DNA of 64,000 nucleotides from Virgibacillus dokdonensis (GCF_900166595.1 NZ_LT745763.1:348307-412306); one strand, 5' to 3'. Counted from the first letter of the stretch, positions 1-8,875 are shown. Made by a program: numbers and translations. The notes: generated by a model not told the origin, from the letters alone.

Positions 1-973
1 AGCACAAGCAATTGGACGAGATATCGGTTTAATGGGTGACGATGATATAGCCATTACGGGCAAAGAGCTCGACAACATGTCGGATGACGAGCTAGAAGGA
101 AAAATTGAACACATTTCTGTATATGCTCGCGTGTCGCCAGAGAATAAGATTAGAATTGTACGTGCATGGCAGCGGAAAGGTGCTGTTACTGCAATGACAG
201 GTGACGGTGTCAATGATGCGCCAGCTTTAAAACAAGCCGATATTGGCGTAGCTATGGGAAGTGGTACGGATGTTTCAAAAGATGCTGCGGCAATGATTTT
301 AACGGATGATAATTTCGTATCTATTGTTAATGCTGTACAGGTGGGAAGAACGGTGTTTGATAACATTAAAAAGGCAATTGGTTATTTATTTGCTGGTAAT
401 TTAGGAGCGATTATTGCCATTTTGTATGCCGTCATTTTTAACTTACCAAACCCATTTACAGCTTTACAATTGTTATTTATCAATTTAGTAAACGACTCCT
501 TGCCAGCAATCGCTTTAGGTGTGGAAAAATCAGAACCAAATGTAATGAAACGTAAGCCACGACCGACAGATGAAGGTATATTTGCTGGAGGAACATTGCA
601 AACTGTAATAACGAGAGGAATATTGATTGCTGTCGCAGTTGTTATTTCCTTCTATATAGGATTAGATCATTCGAATGAAATGGGCGTTGCTATGGCGTTT
701 ACTACATTAATCATTTCTCGTACGTTGCAAACTTTTCCAGCTCGTTCCAATACGGAGACGTCAATAAAAATGGGCTTTTTCTCCAATAAATATGTAATTG
801 GCGCTGTATTGTTAGGTTTTGTTTTGTATGGAATAACAGTGCTTCCTTTTGCAAGAGATGTATTTAACATCCCTGATGCATTTGGCTTTAGTGATTGGGC
901 CATCGCTACAGGGTTAGCAGCCGCTGCAGTAATTTGTATGGAAATAGCGAAAAAAATGTTTAGAAGAGCTTAA
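1..973 (+). CDS. Cation-transporting P-type ATPase, C-terminal part (5' end outside window)
   Basis: The frame is open from base 2, so this is the 3' part of a gene starting upstream. The visible protein starts in the P domain and has the hinge motif TGDGVNDAPALKQADIG, then several hydrophobic segments matching M5-M10. The M6-like stretch LFINLVNDSLPAIALG keeps the N and D that bind Ca2+ in SERCA-type pumps but has N where SERCA has T. Together with the KRKPR loop this suggests a type II (Ca2+-like) ATPase of the plasma membrane; the exact ion is an inference. The N-terminal half with the DKTGT phosphorylation site is not in the window. An intrinsic terminator follows the stop. Confidence 0.9.
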   Translation, partial: AQAIGRDIGLMGDDDIAITGKELDNMSDDELEGKIEHISVYARVSPENKIRIVRAWQRKGAVTAMTGDGVNDAPALKQADIGVAMGSGTDVSKDAAAMILTDDNFVSIVNAVQVGRTVFDNIKKAIGYLFAGNLGAIIAILYAVIFNLPNPFTALQLLFINLVNDSLPAIALGVEKSEPNVMKRKPRPTDEGIFAGGTLQTVITRGILIAVAVVISFYIGLDHSNEMGVAMAFTTLIISRTLQTFPARSNTETSIKMGFFSNKYVIGAVLLGFVLYGITVLPFARDVFNIPDAFGFSDWAIATGLAAAAVICMEIAKKMFRRA

Positions 974-1025
974 GATTTCGGTGAAAACAGCTATGCTTGC
1001 TAGTCTGATCACTGTAAAGAGAGAT

Positions 1026-1067
1026 AAAAACAGCTGGGGTATGAAAAAATATGTCAGCTGTTTTTTT
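1026..1067 (+). terminator. Intrinsic terminator after P-type ATPase
   Basis: An 11-bp perfect stem, AAAAACAGCTG pairing with CAGCTGTTTTT, is followed by a T-run. It lies about 50 bp after the ATPase stop. Confidence 0.85.
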
Positions 1068-1199
1068 ATGATGCTCATAGTATAATGGATCCATAGTTTT
1101 CATAAACAAGCTAAGTAAAAGCTTGCGTGCAATAATAAGAATTTAGCGTTTGGGTTTATAAACTATATTATTGGATAGACAAGAAAAAGGGGGATACCA

Positions 1200-1982
1200 T
1201 TGATACAGGATGATTGGTTTACCGTACAAAAAATAGCTGACAATACATTTGCCATTAGTGAATACGGCCATTGGGAAAAAGTTCACTCTTTTTTAGTCAT
1301 AGGTGAGCATAAGGCTGCTTTAATCGACACGGGTTTAGGAATTGATAATATAAAAAGAATAACTGATCAATTGACAAGGAAACCAATTGAAGTAGTTACA
1401 ACGCATGTTCATACAGATCATATTGGGAGCCACGGAGAATATGATACAATTCATGTTCATGAAGCAGATCAAGACTGGCTCATACATGGAATTGAGGGGT
1501 TGACATTAGCACAAATAAGAAAAGATATAGCAAGGGATATAACCCTTCCAACCCCGGCAACGTTTCACCCAGATACCTATAAACCATTTCAAGGCTATCC
1601 TACCAATGTCCTGAAGGATGGAGACATGATAGAATTGGGGAATAGACAATTAATTATCTATCATACTCCTGGCCATTCGCCTGGTCATATCGCCTTGTAT
1701 GATATAAAACAAGGATTTTTATTTACGGGAGATTTACTTTACGATCAAACACCTATCTATGCTTTTTATCCGTCCACTAACCCAGTTGATTTAGTTCTGT
1801 CTTTAGAAAAAATATCGAATATAAATGGAGTAAAGAAAGTATTTGGCTCACATAATACACTCGGGCTAGACGCATCAATTTTACAAGAAGTGAAGCAAGC
1901 AGTTACGTATTTGCGAGAGAACAGCCTTGTAAAGTTTGGAACTGGTATACATGAGTTTAACGGTTTCCGCATACAATTTTAA
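1200..1982 (+). CDS. MBL-fold metallo-hydrolase
   Basis: This 260-aa protein of the metallo-beta-lactamase fold carries the metal motif THVHTDHIGSHG near residue 70. Further metal ligands are likely in HTPGHSPGH (around residue 160), the GD of FTGDLLYD and the H of FGSHN near residue 220. The reaction is a hydrolysis of unknown substrate; glyoxalase II-like and lactonase-like members share this layout. The start is TTG at 1200, about 7 bp after AAAAAGGGGGA. It has no signal peptide, so it is probably cytoplasmic. The gene stands alone, and a 41-42 bp tandem array starts two bases after its stop codon. Confidence 0.85.
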   Translation: MIQDDWFTVQKIADNTFAISEYGHWEKVHSFLVIGEHKAALIDTGLGIDNIKRITDQLTRKPIEVVTTHVHTDHIGSHGEYDTIHVHEADQDWLIHGIEGLTLAQIRKDIARDITLPTPATFHPDTYKPFQGYPTNVLKDGDMIELGNRQLIIYHTPGHSPGHIALYDIKQGFLFTGDLLYDQTPIYAFYPSTNPVDLVLSLEKISNINGVKKVFGSHNTLGLDASILQEVKQAVTYLRENSLVKFGTGIHEFNGFRIQF

Positions 1983-1983
1983 T

Positions 1984-2555
1984 AAGATCGCTCATCAACA
2001 GAGGAAATCGCTCGCACTCGTCGGAAGATCGCTCATCAACGTGAAAAAATCGCTCGCACTCGTCGCAAAATAGCTCATCAACGCGAAGAAATCGCTCGCT
2101 CACATCGGAAGATAGCTCATAAACGCGAAGAAATCGCTCGCACTCGTCGGAAGATCGCTCATCAACGCAAGAAATCGCTCGCACTCGTCGGAAGATCGCT
2201 CATCAACGCAAGAAATCGCTCGCACACATCGAAAGATAGCTCATCAACGCGAAGAAATCGCTCGCACACATCGAAAGATAGCTCATCAACGCGAAGAAAT
2301 CGCTCGCACTTGTCGGAAGATCGCTCATCAACGCAAGAAATCGCTCGCACTTGTCGGAAGATCGCTCATCAACGCAAGAAATCGCTCGCACTCGTCGGAA
2401 GATAGCTCATCAACGCGAAGAAATCGCTCGCACACATCGAAAGATAGCTCATCAACGCAAGAAATCGCTCGCACTCGTCGCAAAATCGCTCATCAACGCA
2501 AGAAATCGCTCGCTCACATCGGAAGATAGCTCATCAATGCAACTAATCCACCCGC
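1984..2555. repeat. Tandem repeat array, 41-42 bp unit, 13 full copies plus a degenerate one
   Basis: Units start at about 1984, 2025, 2067, 2109, 2151, 2192, 2233, 2275, 2317, 2358, 2399, 2441 and 2482, with a decayed fourteenth at 2523. Each unit is two related halves of about 20 bp, one built on ATCGCTCATCAACGC and one on AATCGCTCGCACTCGTCGG. Length changes by one base (CGCAAG or CGCGAAG) and point changes are shared between neighbouring units, as in unequal crossing-over or slippage. Every frame is broken by the 41-bp units, so it does not look coding. A decayed relative of the half-units lies at 13730-13806. Confidence 0.9.
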
Positions 2556-2633
2556 TCTCAAAAGCCTCGCCGCAAAAAAACAATTGCCTACTGCATAACA
2601 AGAGTTGCGCATAGTTTTGGAACGAATATGCGG

Positions 2634-2801
2634 TTTTCATTTGATGTATTATCAGGTATACTGTATATAGATAGTCAAACGAATAAAACCGCTTGGTGCT
2701 GGAACACCAAACGGTTTGTGCATAGCCCTTAAAGGGGGCGACTCACATTTTGAGAAAAGTAACCATGAAATGCTCGTCAGGCTAGGGTGGTTACTTTTTT
2801 T
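2634..2801 (+). ncRNA. Candidate antisense RNA antitoxin of the type I TA locus
   Basis: A transcript is inferred from a promoter-like pair (TTTTCA at 2634-2639, TATACT at 2658-2663, 18-bp spacer) to the terminator at 2755-2801. It would contain a strong hairpin at 2685-2717 (AAACCG with CGGTTT around CTTGGTG and CACCAA). Its 3' end overlaps the 3' end of the toxin gene on the other strand, the TxpA/RatA-like arrangement in which the antisense RNA pairs with the toxin mRNA tail. The arrangement is seen; expression is inferred. Confidence 0.65.
2755..2801. terminator. Bidirectional terminator shared by toxin and antitoxin RNAs
   Basis: AAAAGTAACCA pairs with TGGTTACTTTT, flanked by an A-run and a T-run, so it can end transcripts from both sides. 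The toxin stop codon (2791-2793) lies inside the stem. Confidence 0.75.
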
Positions 2802-2868
2802 GTGACAGAATTGCTACTATGAGCGTTCCGAACGAGATCATTAAGACCAATCCTTCGAAAACTGTCAT
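2791..2868 (-). CDS. Holin-like type I toxin, 25 aa
   Basis: The minus-strand reading starts with ATG at 2868 and gives a 25-residue peptide beginning MTVFEGLVLMISFGTL and ending ILSQKK. It is a single membrane span with a lysine tail, as in the small Bacillus holin-like (TxpA/BsrG-type) toxins that damage the cell membrane. The ribosome binding site AAAGGGGGTGAGG lies 4-5 bp upstream. A TATAAT-like box on the minus strand lies near 2934-2944. The gene is convergent with the candidate antisense RNA and shares its terminator. The identification rests on sequence pattern and layout; no similarity search was run. Confidence 0.8.
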   Translation of the reverse strand: MTVFEGLVLMISFGTLIVAILSQKK

Positions 2869-3057
2869 ATAGGCCTCACCCCCTTTCATAAAGGGATGAG
2901 CCACCACCCATGAAAGCCTTATGCACTTAGTCGCATTATATCATACAATGGTTTTATAACTAAAGGGTCAGAAGGCTTAGTTAGTTGAGTGTTGGCACCG
3001 TTGATCGATCGTTTCAAGTGCTCTATAGATAAATGTTTAGAATGGGGAGAGGAAAAG

Positions 3058-3837
3058 GTGGATATTGGGGAGCAAAATCGTCTTGCGTGGGACAAGAAAG
3101 TGGAAGACAGGGCAGTTTATACGCAGGAAGCATCTAGCGATGTAATTAAAAAAAGTAAAGCGGGAAATTGGGAAATAACCGTCACGACGAATAGACCTGT
3201 TCCGAGAAGCTGGTTTCCTGTATCTCTTACAGGGAAGAAAATCTTGTGCTTAGCTTCTGGTGGGGGACAGCAAGGGCCTATTTTAGCTACAACTGGAGCT
3301 GACGTAACAGTATTTGATATATCTAAACGACAACTGGAAAAAGATTTGCTCGTCGCTGAACGTGAAGGATTAAATCTAAAAACTGTACAAGGTGACATGG
3401 CGGATTTATCTTGTTTTCAGGATGAAACGTTTGATATCATTGTTCATCCTGTTGCAAATTTGTTTGTGAAAGATATTTCCCATGTTTGGCATGAAGCGGC
3501 TCGGGTGTTAAAAACGAACGGTACACTTATTTCTGGTTTTACGAATCCTGTGTTATTTATTTTTGATGATGAAGAAGATAGAAAAGGAAATTTAGTTGTA
3601 AAGCATACAATTCCTTTTCATTCTTTACAAGACCTTTGTGAAGAAGAAGTAGAGACGTATTTAAAAGCAAATCACACGATTGAATTTGGTCATACTTTAG
3701 AAGATCAAATTCAAGGGCAGGTGGATGCAGGCTTTGTGATTGCAGGTTTTTTTGAAGACGATTTTGGGGGCAATAGACCGTTGGATCAACATTTAAAATG
3801 CTTTATCGCAACAAAAGCAATAAAGGCATCTATTTAG
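3058..3837 (+). CDS. Class I SAM-dependent methyltransferase
   Basis: This protein of about 259 aa has a Rossmann methyltransferase core. Motif I is in KILCLASGGGQQGPIL, the acidic end of strand 2 is in VTVFDIS, and the motif II/III region is FDIIVHPVANLFV. The substrate is unknown. An upstream GTG at 2989 is in frame, but GTG at 3058 is preferred: it has GGGGAGAGG about 5 bp upstream and gives the usual family start VDIGEQNRLAWDKKV. It stands alone between the toxin-antitoxin locus and a family A repeat. Confidence 0.85.
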   Translation: MDIGEQNRLAWDKKVEDRAVYTQEASSDVIKKSKAGNWEITVTTNRPVPRSWFPVSLTGKKILCLASGGGQQGPILATTGADVTVFDISKRQLEKDLLVAEREGLNLKTVQGDMADLSCFQDETFDIIVHPVANLFVKDISHVWHEAARVLKTNGTLISGFTNPVLFIFDDEEDRKGNLVVKHTIPFHSLQDLCEEEVETYLKANHTIEFGHTLEDQIQGQVDAGFVIAGFFEDDFGGNRPLDQHLKCFIATKAIKASI

Positions 3838-3855
3838 GAAGGTTTGCGCTGGACA

Positions 3856-3968
3856 AGCACTATAGCATTAAAAGCCTTTTTATACTATAAAAAAGTATAA
3901 GGTTTTTTGGTTTATCGTAATAAACAAAACTAGAGCTATAGACTTGCCAACAAGCCAAGTTTTTCTAA
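3856..3968 (+). repeat. Dispersed repeat family A, copy 1
   Basis: This is a diverged copy of the element described at 18431. It has the GCACTATAG left end, a TTTATCG central part, and the right end GACTTGCCAACAAGCCAAG followed by TTTTTCTAA. It lies just after the methyltransferase gene. Confidence 0.7.
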
Positions 3969-4067
3969 TGAAAAAGTAAACAATATCCTTTTAGAAAATG
4001 TCAAGTTGATTTTAAGGCAAAACCCGAACGTTGCTTTTTTTACATCAAAAAGTCATAAAATATCCAT

Positions 4068-4143
4068 TTGAAATTTAATATGAAGTGATCTATTATATAA
4101 CTATATATAGTGTTTGCTTTATTTTCCCGACACTATATATAGT
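4068..4143 (+). promoter_or_regulatory. nrdDG promoter with two NrdR boxes
   Basis: A sigma-A promoter is visible: TTGAAA (4068-4073), 17 bp, TATTAT (4091-4096). Just downstream lie two near-identical palindromes with core CTATATATAG at 4101-4110 and 4133-4142. Their centres are 32 bp apart, three helical turns. They match the NrdR box consensus ACACTATATATAGT, the operator of the ATP/dATP-sensing repressor of ribonucleotide reductase genes. The position at +1 suits repression. About 255 bp of leader separates the boxes from nrdD. Confidence 0.85.
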
Positions 4144-4397
4144 TATTTATGTATGTAAATGCCTTATGCTTTTAATTCAATATCCAAAACTCTAAACATT
4201 ATCTTATTACATAAATAGAAAAAAAGCATATTTCGTTCGCAAGGTGACCTTTTTATTTTCTAAGAAGGTTTACCAATCGCAAAATAATTTCACGGGAAAA
4301 TAACACCTACACCCTTATTTAGAGGGTTCAGGTTGTGCCGTTATAGGTAGTAGGAAAGAGTAATTCCTACAATGGAAAGAATGGAGGAAGAAGAAAA

Positions 4398-6275
4398 ATG
4401 ATCGAAACAAAAACCACTCCCAAAAACATAGGTGAAGACTTAGTGCTGGCTTTTCAAGACATTGTGTCAAGCTCTAACCAAGATTTAATTCAAGAAAATG
4501 CCAATGTTGATGGCAGATCACCATGTGGACAGATGAATAAATTTGCCAATGAGAGTGCTAAATTCTATGCAAAGCAACAAATGTTAAGCGAAGAAGCTAA
4601 CCAAGCTGTAGCAGAAAACTATATTCATATTCATGATTTAGACTATATGCCGACAGGAACGGCTACTTGTTGTCAAATTCCTTTAGGAAAATTATTGGAA
4701 AAAGGATTCAACACGGGACATGGTCATATGCGCTCGCCGCAAACGATTCTAAGTGCGATGGCGCTAGCGGCGATTATTTTTCAAAGTAATCAAAATCAAC
4801 AACACGGAGGACAAAGTTTTCCGGCATTTGATTATGATTTAGCACCGTTTGTTAAACGTTCCTATGAAAAACGTTTACGTAAATTAAAACAATACCCGCT
4901 TGCACTTTCTAAGCAACAATTGGAGGAATTAGCGTGGTCGGAGACAGATCATGAATGCTACCAAGCATGCGAGGCGTTTATTCATAATTTAAACAGCCTT
5001 CATTCTCGAAGTGGTGGTCAAGTTCCGTTTACGTCCATTAATTATGGTACAGATACAAGCAGAGAAGGTAGAATGATTGTAAAAAATTTATTGTTAGCTA
5101 CGCAAGCAGGTTTAGGTAAGGGAGAAACGCCAATCTTTCCTATTCAAATTTTTAAAATGAAAAAAGGCGTTAATTTCTATAAGGAAGATCCAAACCATGA
5201 TTTGTATCAACTAGCGCTTAAAACGACAGCAAAACGACTGTTCCCTAATTTTAGCTTTATTGATGCACCTTTTAATTTACACTATTATGAACCTGATAAC
5301 CCATACTCAGAAGTAGCTTATATGGGATGTCGCACACGAATAATGGCTAATCGTCACGGAAAAGAAAATAGTCTTGGCAGAGGCAACTTGTCATTTACAA
5401 GTATCAACTTAGTGAAATTAGCACTTACTACACAATCTTTTGAAGCTTTTATACAAAAATTAGATGAATACGCAGATATTGTTATACGTCAATTGTATGA
5501 TCGTTATTTATTTCAGGCGCGTAAACTTGTGAAAGATTTCACCTTTTTGCATGGGCAAGGAGTATGGGAAGGAAGTTCACAATTAGGCCCTGAGGATAGA
5601 TTAGAAAAAGTGTTAAAACAAGGAAGCTTAAGCGTTGGTTTTATCGGCTTAGCAGAATGCTTAGTAGCCTTAACAGGCAAGCACCACGGTGAATCTGATG
5701 AAGCACAGAGTACTGGGGAAGAGATTGTTGCGTTTTTACGTAGCAAATGTGATCAGGCTTGTGAACAATATGATTTAAATTATTCCTTAATAGCAACCCC
5801 TGCTGAAGGTTTAAGCGGTCGGTTTACCAAGCAAGATCAAAAGGAATTTGGCAGAATTCCAGGCGTTACTGACAGAGATTATTATACAAATTCGTTTCAT
5901 ATCCCAGTATACTATCCAATTTGTGCTATGGAAAAAATAAAACGAGAAGCAATATATCATCCATATACGAATGCTGGCCATATTACGTACATTGAAGTAG
6001 ACGGGGATGTAAGTAAAAATTTAAAGGCGATGGATACACTTGTAAAAACAATGGCAGAAAGCGGTATTGGTTATGGAAGTGTGAATCATCCAGTAGATCG
6101 TTGTAAAAACTGTGGTTATACAGGGATGATAGATAATGAATGCCCTAAATGCCAAATAACAGATGAAAAACAAATCGATCGAATTCGCCGGATCACAGGT
6201 TATCTTGTAGGAACGATGGATAAATGGAATACGGCAAAAGCCTCCGAAGAACATGATCGGGTGCGGCATGTGTAA
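4398..6275 (+). CDS. nrdD: Anaerobic ribonucleoside-triphosphate reductase
   Basis: This 625-aa class III enzyme reduces NTPs to dNTPs without oxygen. It has the family start (DGRSPCGQMNKFANESAKFY near residue 38), a conserved active-site-region cysteine in YMGCRTRI near 310, a four-cysteine zinc site CKNCGYTG...CPKC near 568-585, and the glycyl-radical loop RRITGYLVG near 600. ATG follows GGAGGAAG. Its last base overlaps the start of nrdG, so the two are co-translated. Tandem NrdR boxes upstream imply control by deoxynucleotide level. The chain looks intact and supports growth under low oxygen. Confidence 0.97.
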   Translation: MIETKTTPKNIGEDLVLAFQDIVSSSNQDLIQENANVDGRSPCGQMNKFANESAKFYAKQQMLSEEANQAVAENYIHIHDLDYMPTGTATCCQIPLGKLLEKGFNTGHGHMRSPQTILSAMALAAIIFQSNQNQQHGGQSFPAFDYDLAPFVKRSYEKRLRKLKQYPLALSKQQLEELAWSETDHECYQACEAFIHNLNSLHSRSGGQVPFTSINYGTDTSREGRMIVKNLLLATQAGLGKGETPIFPIQIFKMKKGVNFYKEDPNHDLYQLALKTTAKRLFPNFSFIDAPFNLHYYEPDNPYSEVAYMGCRTRIMANRHGKENSLGRGNLSFTSINLVKLALTTQSFEAFIQKLDEYADIVIRQLYDRYLFQARKLVKDFTFLHGQGVWEGSSQLGPEDRLEKVLKQGSLSVGFIGLAECLVALTGKHHGESDEAQSTGEEIVAFLRSKCDQACEQYDLNYSLIATPAEGLSGRFTKQDQKEFGRIPGVTDRDYYTNSFHIPVYYPICAMEKIKREAIYHPYTNAGHITYIEVDGDVSKNLKAMDTLVKTMAESGIGYGSVNHPVDRCKNCGYTGMIDNECPKCQITDEKQIDRIRRITGYLVGTMDKWNTAKASEEHDRVRHV

Positions 6276-6757
6276 TGGATACAGCAAGCGTGTTATCCAT
6301 TTATCATGATTCGGTTGTGGATGGGGAAGGACTACGTGCTGTTATCTTTTTTGCGGGTTGCCCTCATTTCTGCAAGGGATGCCATAACCCGAAGTCATGG
6401 AATTTGCGAAATGGCAAAGAAATGCATGTAAATCAAATTGTGGAAGAAGCGCTGAACCCATTAAATGATATTACATTAAGTGGTGGCGATCCGTTTTACC
6501 AAGCAGAGGCTGTAGCTAAAGTAGCTAAACAACTTAAAGAGCATGGTAAAAACATATGGGCTTATACGGGATGGACATTAGAACAGTTATTAGAGAATAA
6601 AGATCCGCACCAATTAGAGTTACTGCAATATGTGGACGTACTTGTAGATGGTCCATTTATTCTAGCAGAACGTGATTTAACGTTAACGTTTCGTGGAAGT
6701 CGAAATCAACGGATCATTGATATGAAAACAATGCAGGATTATACGATGGATGACTAA
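6275..6757 (+). CDS. nrdG: Anaerobic ribonucleotide reductase activating protein (radical SAM)
   Basis: This 160-aa radical SAM activase forms the glycyl radical on NrdD. The iron-sulfur motif is CPHFCKGC (C-x3-C-x2-C) near residue 29, and the SAM-binding TLSGGDPF motif is near residue 69. The start ATG shares one base with the nrdD stop (TAATG), so translation is coupled. Length is normal. No clear terminator follows; a diverged family A repeat begins about 12 bp after the stop. Confidence 0.96.
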   Translation: MDTASVLSIYHDSVVDGEGLRAVIFFAGCPHFCKGCHNPKSWNLRNGKEMHVNQIVEEALNPLNDITLSGGDPFYQAEAVAKVAKQLKEHGKNIWAYTGWTLEQLLENKDPHQLELLQYVDVLVDGPFILAERDLTLTFRGSRNQRIIDMKTMQDYTMDD

Positions 6758-6769
6758 TATATAGTGCGC

Positions 6770-7120
6770 TTTTTACACTATAGAAACATATAATGCTTCA
6801 AGATGTATTCTAAGAAAACTACGCTTGCGCCATAAAGATTTGACGGTAAGCCGAGTTGCTCTAAATTGTATGAAAAAACCAGGCTAGTGCGAATCAGCAC
6901 TAGCCTGATTTCGTGATTTAATTTATCCAGATTAAAAGTTAAGTTTTTAGTCCCAGTGCTTTGAATATATTTATATAAAATGTTGAGGTTTGTAGGTGTT
7001 GGTAAGGATCTCATTTCTATAATTGGAAGATGCTAGCTGGAAAACGTCTAAGTTGGAGATAACAGCACCTGCACCTAACAATCAGTGGGGGTAAGAGAGA
7101 ATGATTGAAGATGAACTTCA
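6770..7120. repeat. Gene-free stretch: family A copy, hairpin, family C half-copy
   Basis: At 6770-6863 a diverged family A copy runs from TTTTTACACTATAG to GCTCTAA. At 6871-6910 GGCTAGTGC pairs with GCACTAGCC; the T-run is on the minus strand, although no minus gene is present. At about 7032-7081 there is the right half of a family C element (GGAGATAACAGCACCT). No gene was seen before the CotF-like pair. Confidence 0.6.
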
Positions 7121-7216
7121 AATTAAAAGCAAATCGACAGCATTCATTCATACTATGTATATCCTTTCTAAAAATGCATAAAATATGCTTGAACTTTTCT
7201 GAAAGGAGTTTGTGCC

Positions 7217-7402
7217 ATGAATCAGTTAACGCAAACCGAATTAGAGAACTTGCGTAAGATTATTGGAGGTCATGGGATGATTGCTAATAAATTGGAAACT
7301 TACGCACAATCCGCAACAGATCAAGAGCTGAAATCTATTTTGCTTCAAGATGCACAGGCTGCTAGACAAGCGCAGCAACAGTTATTACCATTTTTACAAT
7401 AG
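7217..7402 (+). CDS. CotF-like spore coat protein, small
   Basis: This 61-aa protein has the heptad-rich helix pattern of the CotF (ferritin-like) family: GHGMIANKLETYAQSATDQE, then a Gln/Ala-rich helix ending QQQLLPFLQ. Members coat the spore; the exact role is unknown. ATG follows AAAGGAG by about 8 bp. The stop is 10 bp before the next CotF-like gene, so the two form one operon, as CotF-like pairs often do. Confidence 0.75.
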   Translation: MNQLTQTELENLRKIIGGHGMIANKLETYAQSATDQELKSILLQDAQAARQAQQQLLPFLQ

Positions 7403-7412
7403 GAGGGTTCTC

Positions 7413-7667
7413 ATGTTACAAGATAAAGACATTGTGAATGATTATCTAAATGGATTAAATGCCAGTTTAAAGAGCTATGCCGATTATATAGCTCAAGCCA
7501 ATAATGCACAGCTAAGACAAACGCTCATTAATTTGCGTAATGGGGATGAAGCTCGCCAACGATCGCTTTATAGTTATGCCTCGCAAAAGGGATTTTATAA
7601 GCCAGCCATGCCCGCATCGCAACAAGAAGTACAACAAGTGAAAACGGAATTATCTTCCGGTCAATAA
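7413..7667 (+). CDS. CotF-family spore coat protein
   Basis: The 84-aa protein is mostly helical, starts MLQDKDIVNDYLNGLNASLK and carries the Tyr/Gln-rich tail (YSYASQKGFYKPA) typical of CotF-family coat proteins. ATG at 7413 is chosen because AGGAGG (7401-7406) lies 6 bp upstream; an in-frame upstream ATG at 7350 lies inside the previous gene. It is the second gene of a two-gene coat operon. Expression late in sporulation is expected from the family; no mother-cell promoter was identified with certainty. Confidence 0.8.
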   Translation: MLQDKDIVNDYLNGLNASLKSYADYIAQANNAQLRQTLINLRNGDEARQRSLYSYASQKGFYKPAMPASQQEVQQVKTELSSGQ

Positions 7668-7912
7668 AAGCACTCACTTCAATAACATGTATACGTTTGG
7701 ATGTAAGTACTTTTCTTATTTCATGGAGCCCCGCCCATTGTAAGCCATGGCGGTAGCATTCTTGCATGCTTTACTGATTCTCTCAAGCTATGCAGATGCA
7801 ATTAAAAATGATTCAAAGTCTTAAGTACAATATTCTTCAATAGAAGTTAGTCATATTTTCTTTATGTAAAAACCTTCCTATGCTATGATATTTTTAAATA
7901 GGAGGGTTTTTC

Positions 7913-8770
7913 TTGATCTATATTGGATTGACAGGGTGGGGAGATCATTACTCCTTATATGCTGAGCAAATTAAAGCAAAAGATAAATTAGCAGAATATA
8001 GTAGCCATTTTCTTGTTGTTGAAGTGGATGCATCATTTTACGCAATTCAGCCAGTGAAGAATGCAGAAAAATGGGTAAGAGAAACACCTGCTAATTTCCA
8101 ATTTGTCGTAAAAGCGTACCAAGGGATGACGGGACATAAACGGAAAGAAGAGGATTCGCCTTTTGAGACGAAAAAAGAGATGTTTAACTCATTTATAGCA
8201 TCGTTACAGCCGTATCAAGAGGCGAATAAGTTAGCAATGGTTTTATTTCAATTTCCACCTTGGTTTGATTGTACGAAACAAAATGTGACCTACTTGCGCT
8301 ACTGCAAGCGAATGATGGGAGATATCCCCGTTGCTTTAGAATTTAGAAATCAAACTTGGTTCAGTGATCGTTTTCGCCAAAGCACATTGTCATTCATGAA
8401 ACAAGAAGGTTGGATTCATTCGATTGTAGATGAACCACAGGCAGGAGAAGGTTCTATCCCGACGGTTCCAGTAGTAACCAATGAAGCGCAGACGCTTATC
8501 CGTTTTCATGGTAGAAATGCTGTTGGTTGGAATAAACCGACGAGTATTGATACAAATTGGCGTGATGTGCGTTATTTATATAAGTATAATCAAGAAGAGC
8601 TTATAGAATGGAAAAAAGTGATACGGAGATTAGAAAAAGAAACGAAGGACATTGTTGTGTTATTTAACAACAACTCAGGTGGTGATGCTGCCGAAAACGC
8701 CAAGCAATTTCAAGAACTTTTAGGCATTGAATATGAAGGACTCGCTCCGAAGCAATTGGGATTGTTTTGA
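7913..8770 (+). CDS. DUF72 domain protein (YecE family)
   Basis: This 285-aa protein has the TIM-barrel-like DUF72 fold. It starts IYIGLTGWGDHYSLY, has the VEVDASFYAI strand near residue 40, FQFPPWF near 115, PVALEFRNQTWF near 143 and VLFNNNSGGDAAENAKQF near the C-terminus. The biochemical role of the family is unknown. The start is TTG at 7913 with TAGGAGGG about 7 bp upstream. It is a single gene, followed by a truncated family A repeat. Confidence 0.9.
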   Translation: MIYIGLTGWGDHYSLYAEQIKAKDKLAEYSSHFLVVEVDASFYAIQPVKNAEKWVRETPANFQFVVKAYQGMTGHKRKEEDSPFETKKEMFNSFIASLQPYQEANKLAMVLFQFPPWFDCTKQNVTYLRYCKRMMGDIPVALEFRNQTWFSDRFRQSTLSFMKQEGWIHSIVDEPQAGEGSIPTVPVVTNEAQTLIRFHGRNAVGWNKPTSIDTNWRDVRYLYKYNQEELIEWKKVIRRLEKETKDIVVLFNNNSGGDAAENAKQFQELLGIEYEGLAPKQLGLF

Positions 8771-8802
8771 GCCTAAATAAGCGCCTTCACTAAAAGATAC
8801 TA

Positions 8803-8847
8803 TTTTTGCACTATAAGAAAGTAAAAGTTTTTTAGTTTATAGTATTT
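8803..8847 (+). repeat. Dispersed repeat family A, truncated copy
   Basis: Only the left half is present: a T-run, then GCACTATAAGAAAGTAAAAG and TTTAGTTTATAGTAT. Confidence 0.65.
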
Positions 8848-8875
8848 GATTTGTCAAATTAAGCGAGGGTTTTAT

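Noticed and set aside
1984..2555. CRISPR array
   Set aside because: There are no unique spacers; units are contiguous and nearly identical over their full length, and no cas genes are near.
1957..2640. Several open frames on both strands across the tandem array, giving DERSSDECERFLR-like repeated peptides
   Set aside because: The array mixes 41- and 42-bp units, so no frame is kept through it, and none of the frames has a ribosome binding site.
6778..7014. 78-codon minus-strand ORF
   Set aside because: It covers a family A repeat and a hairpin, with no ribosome binding site.
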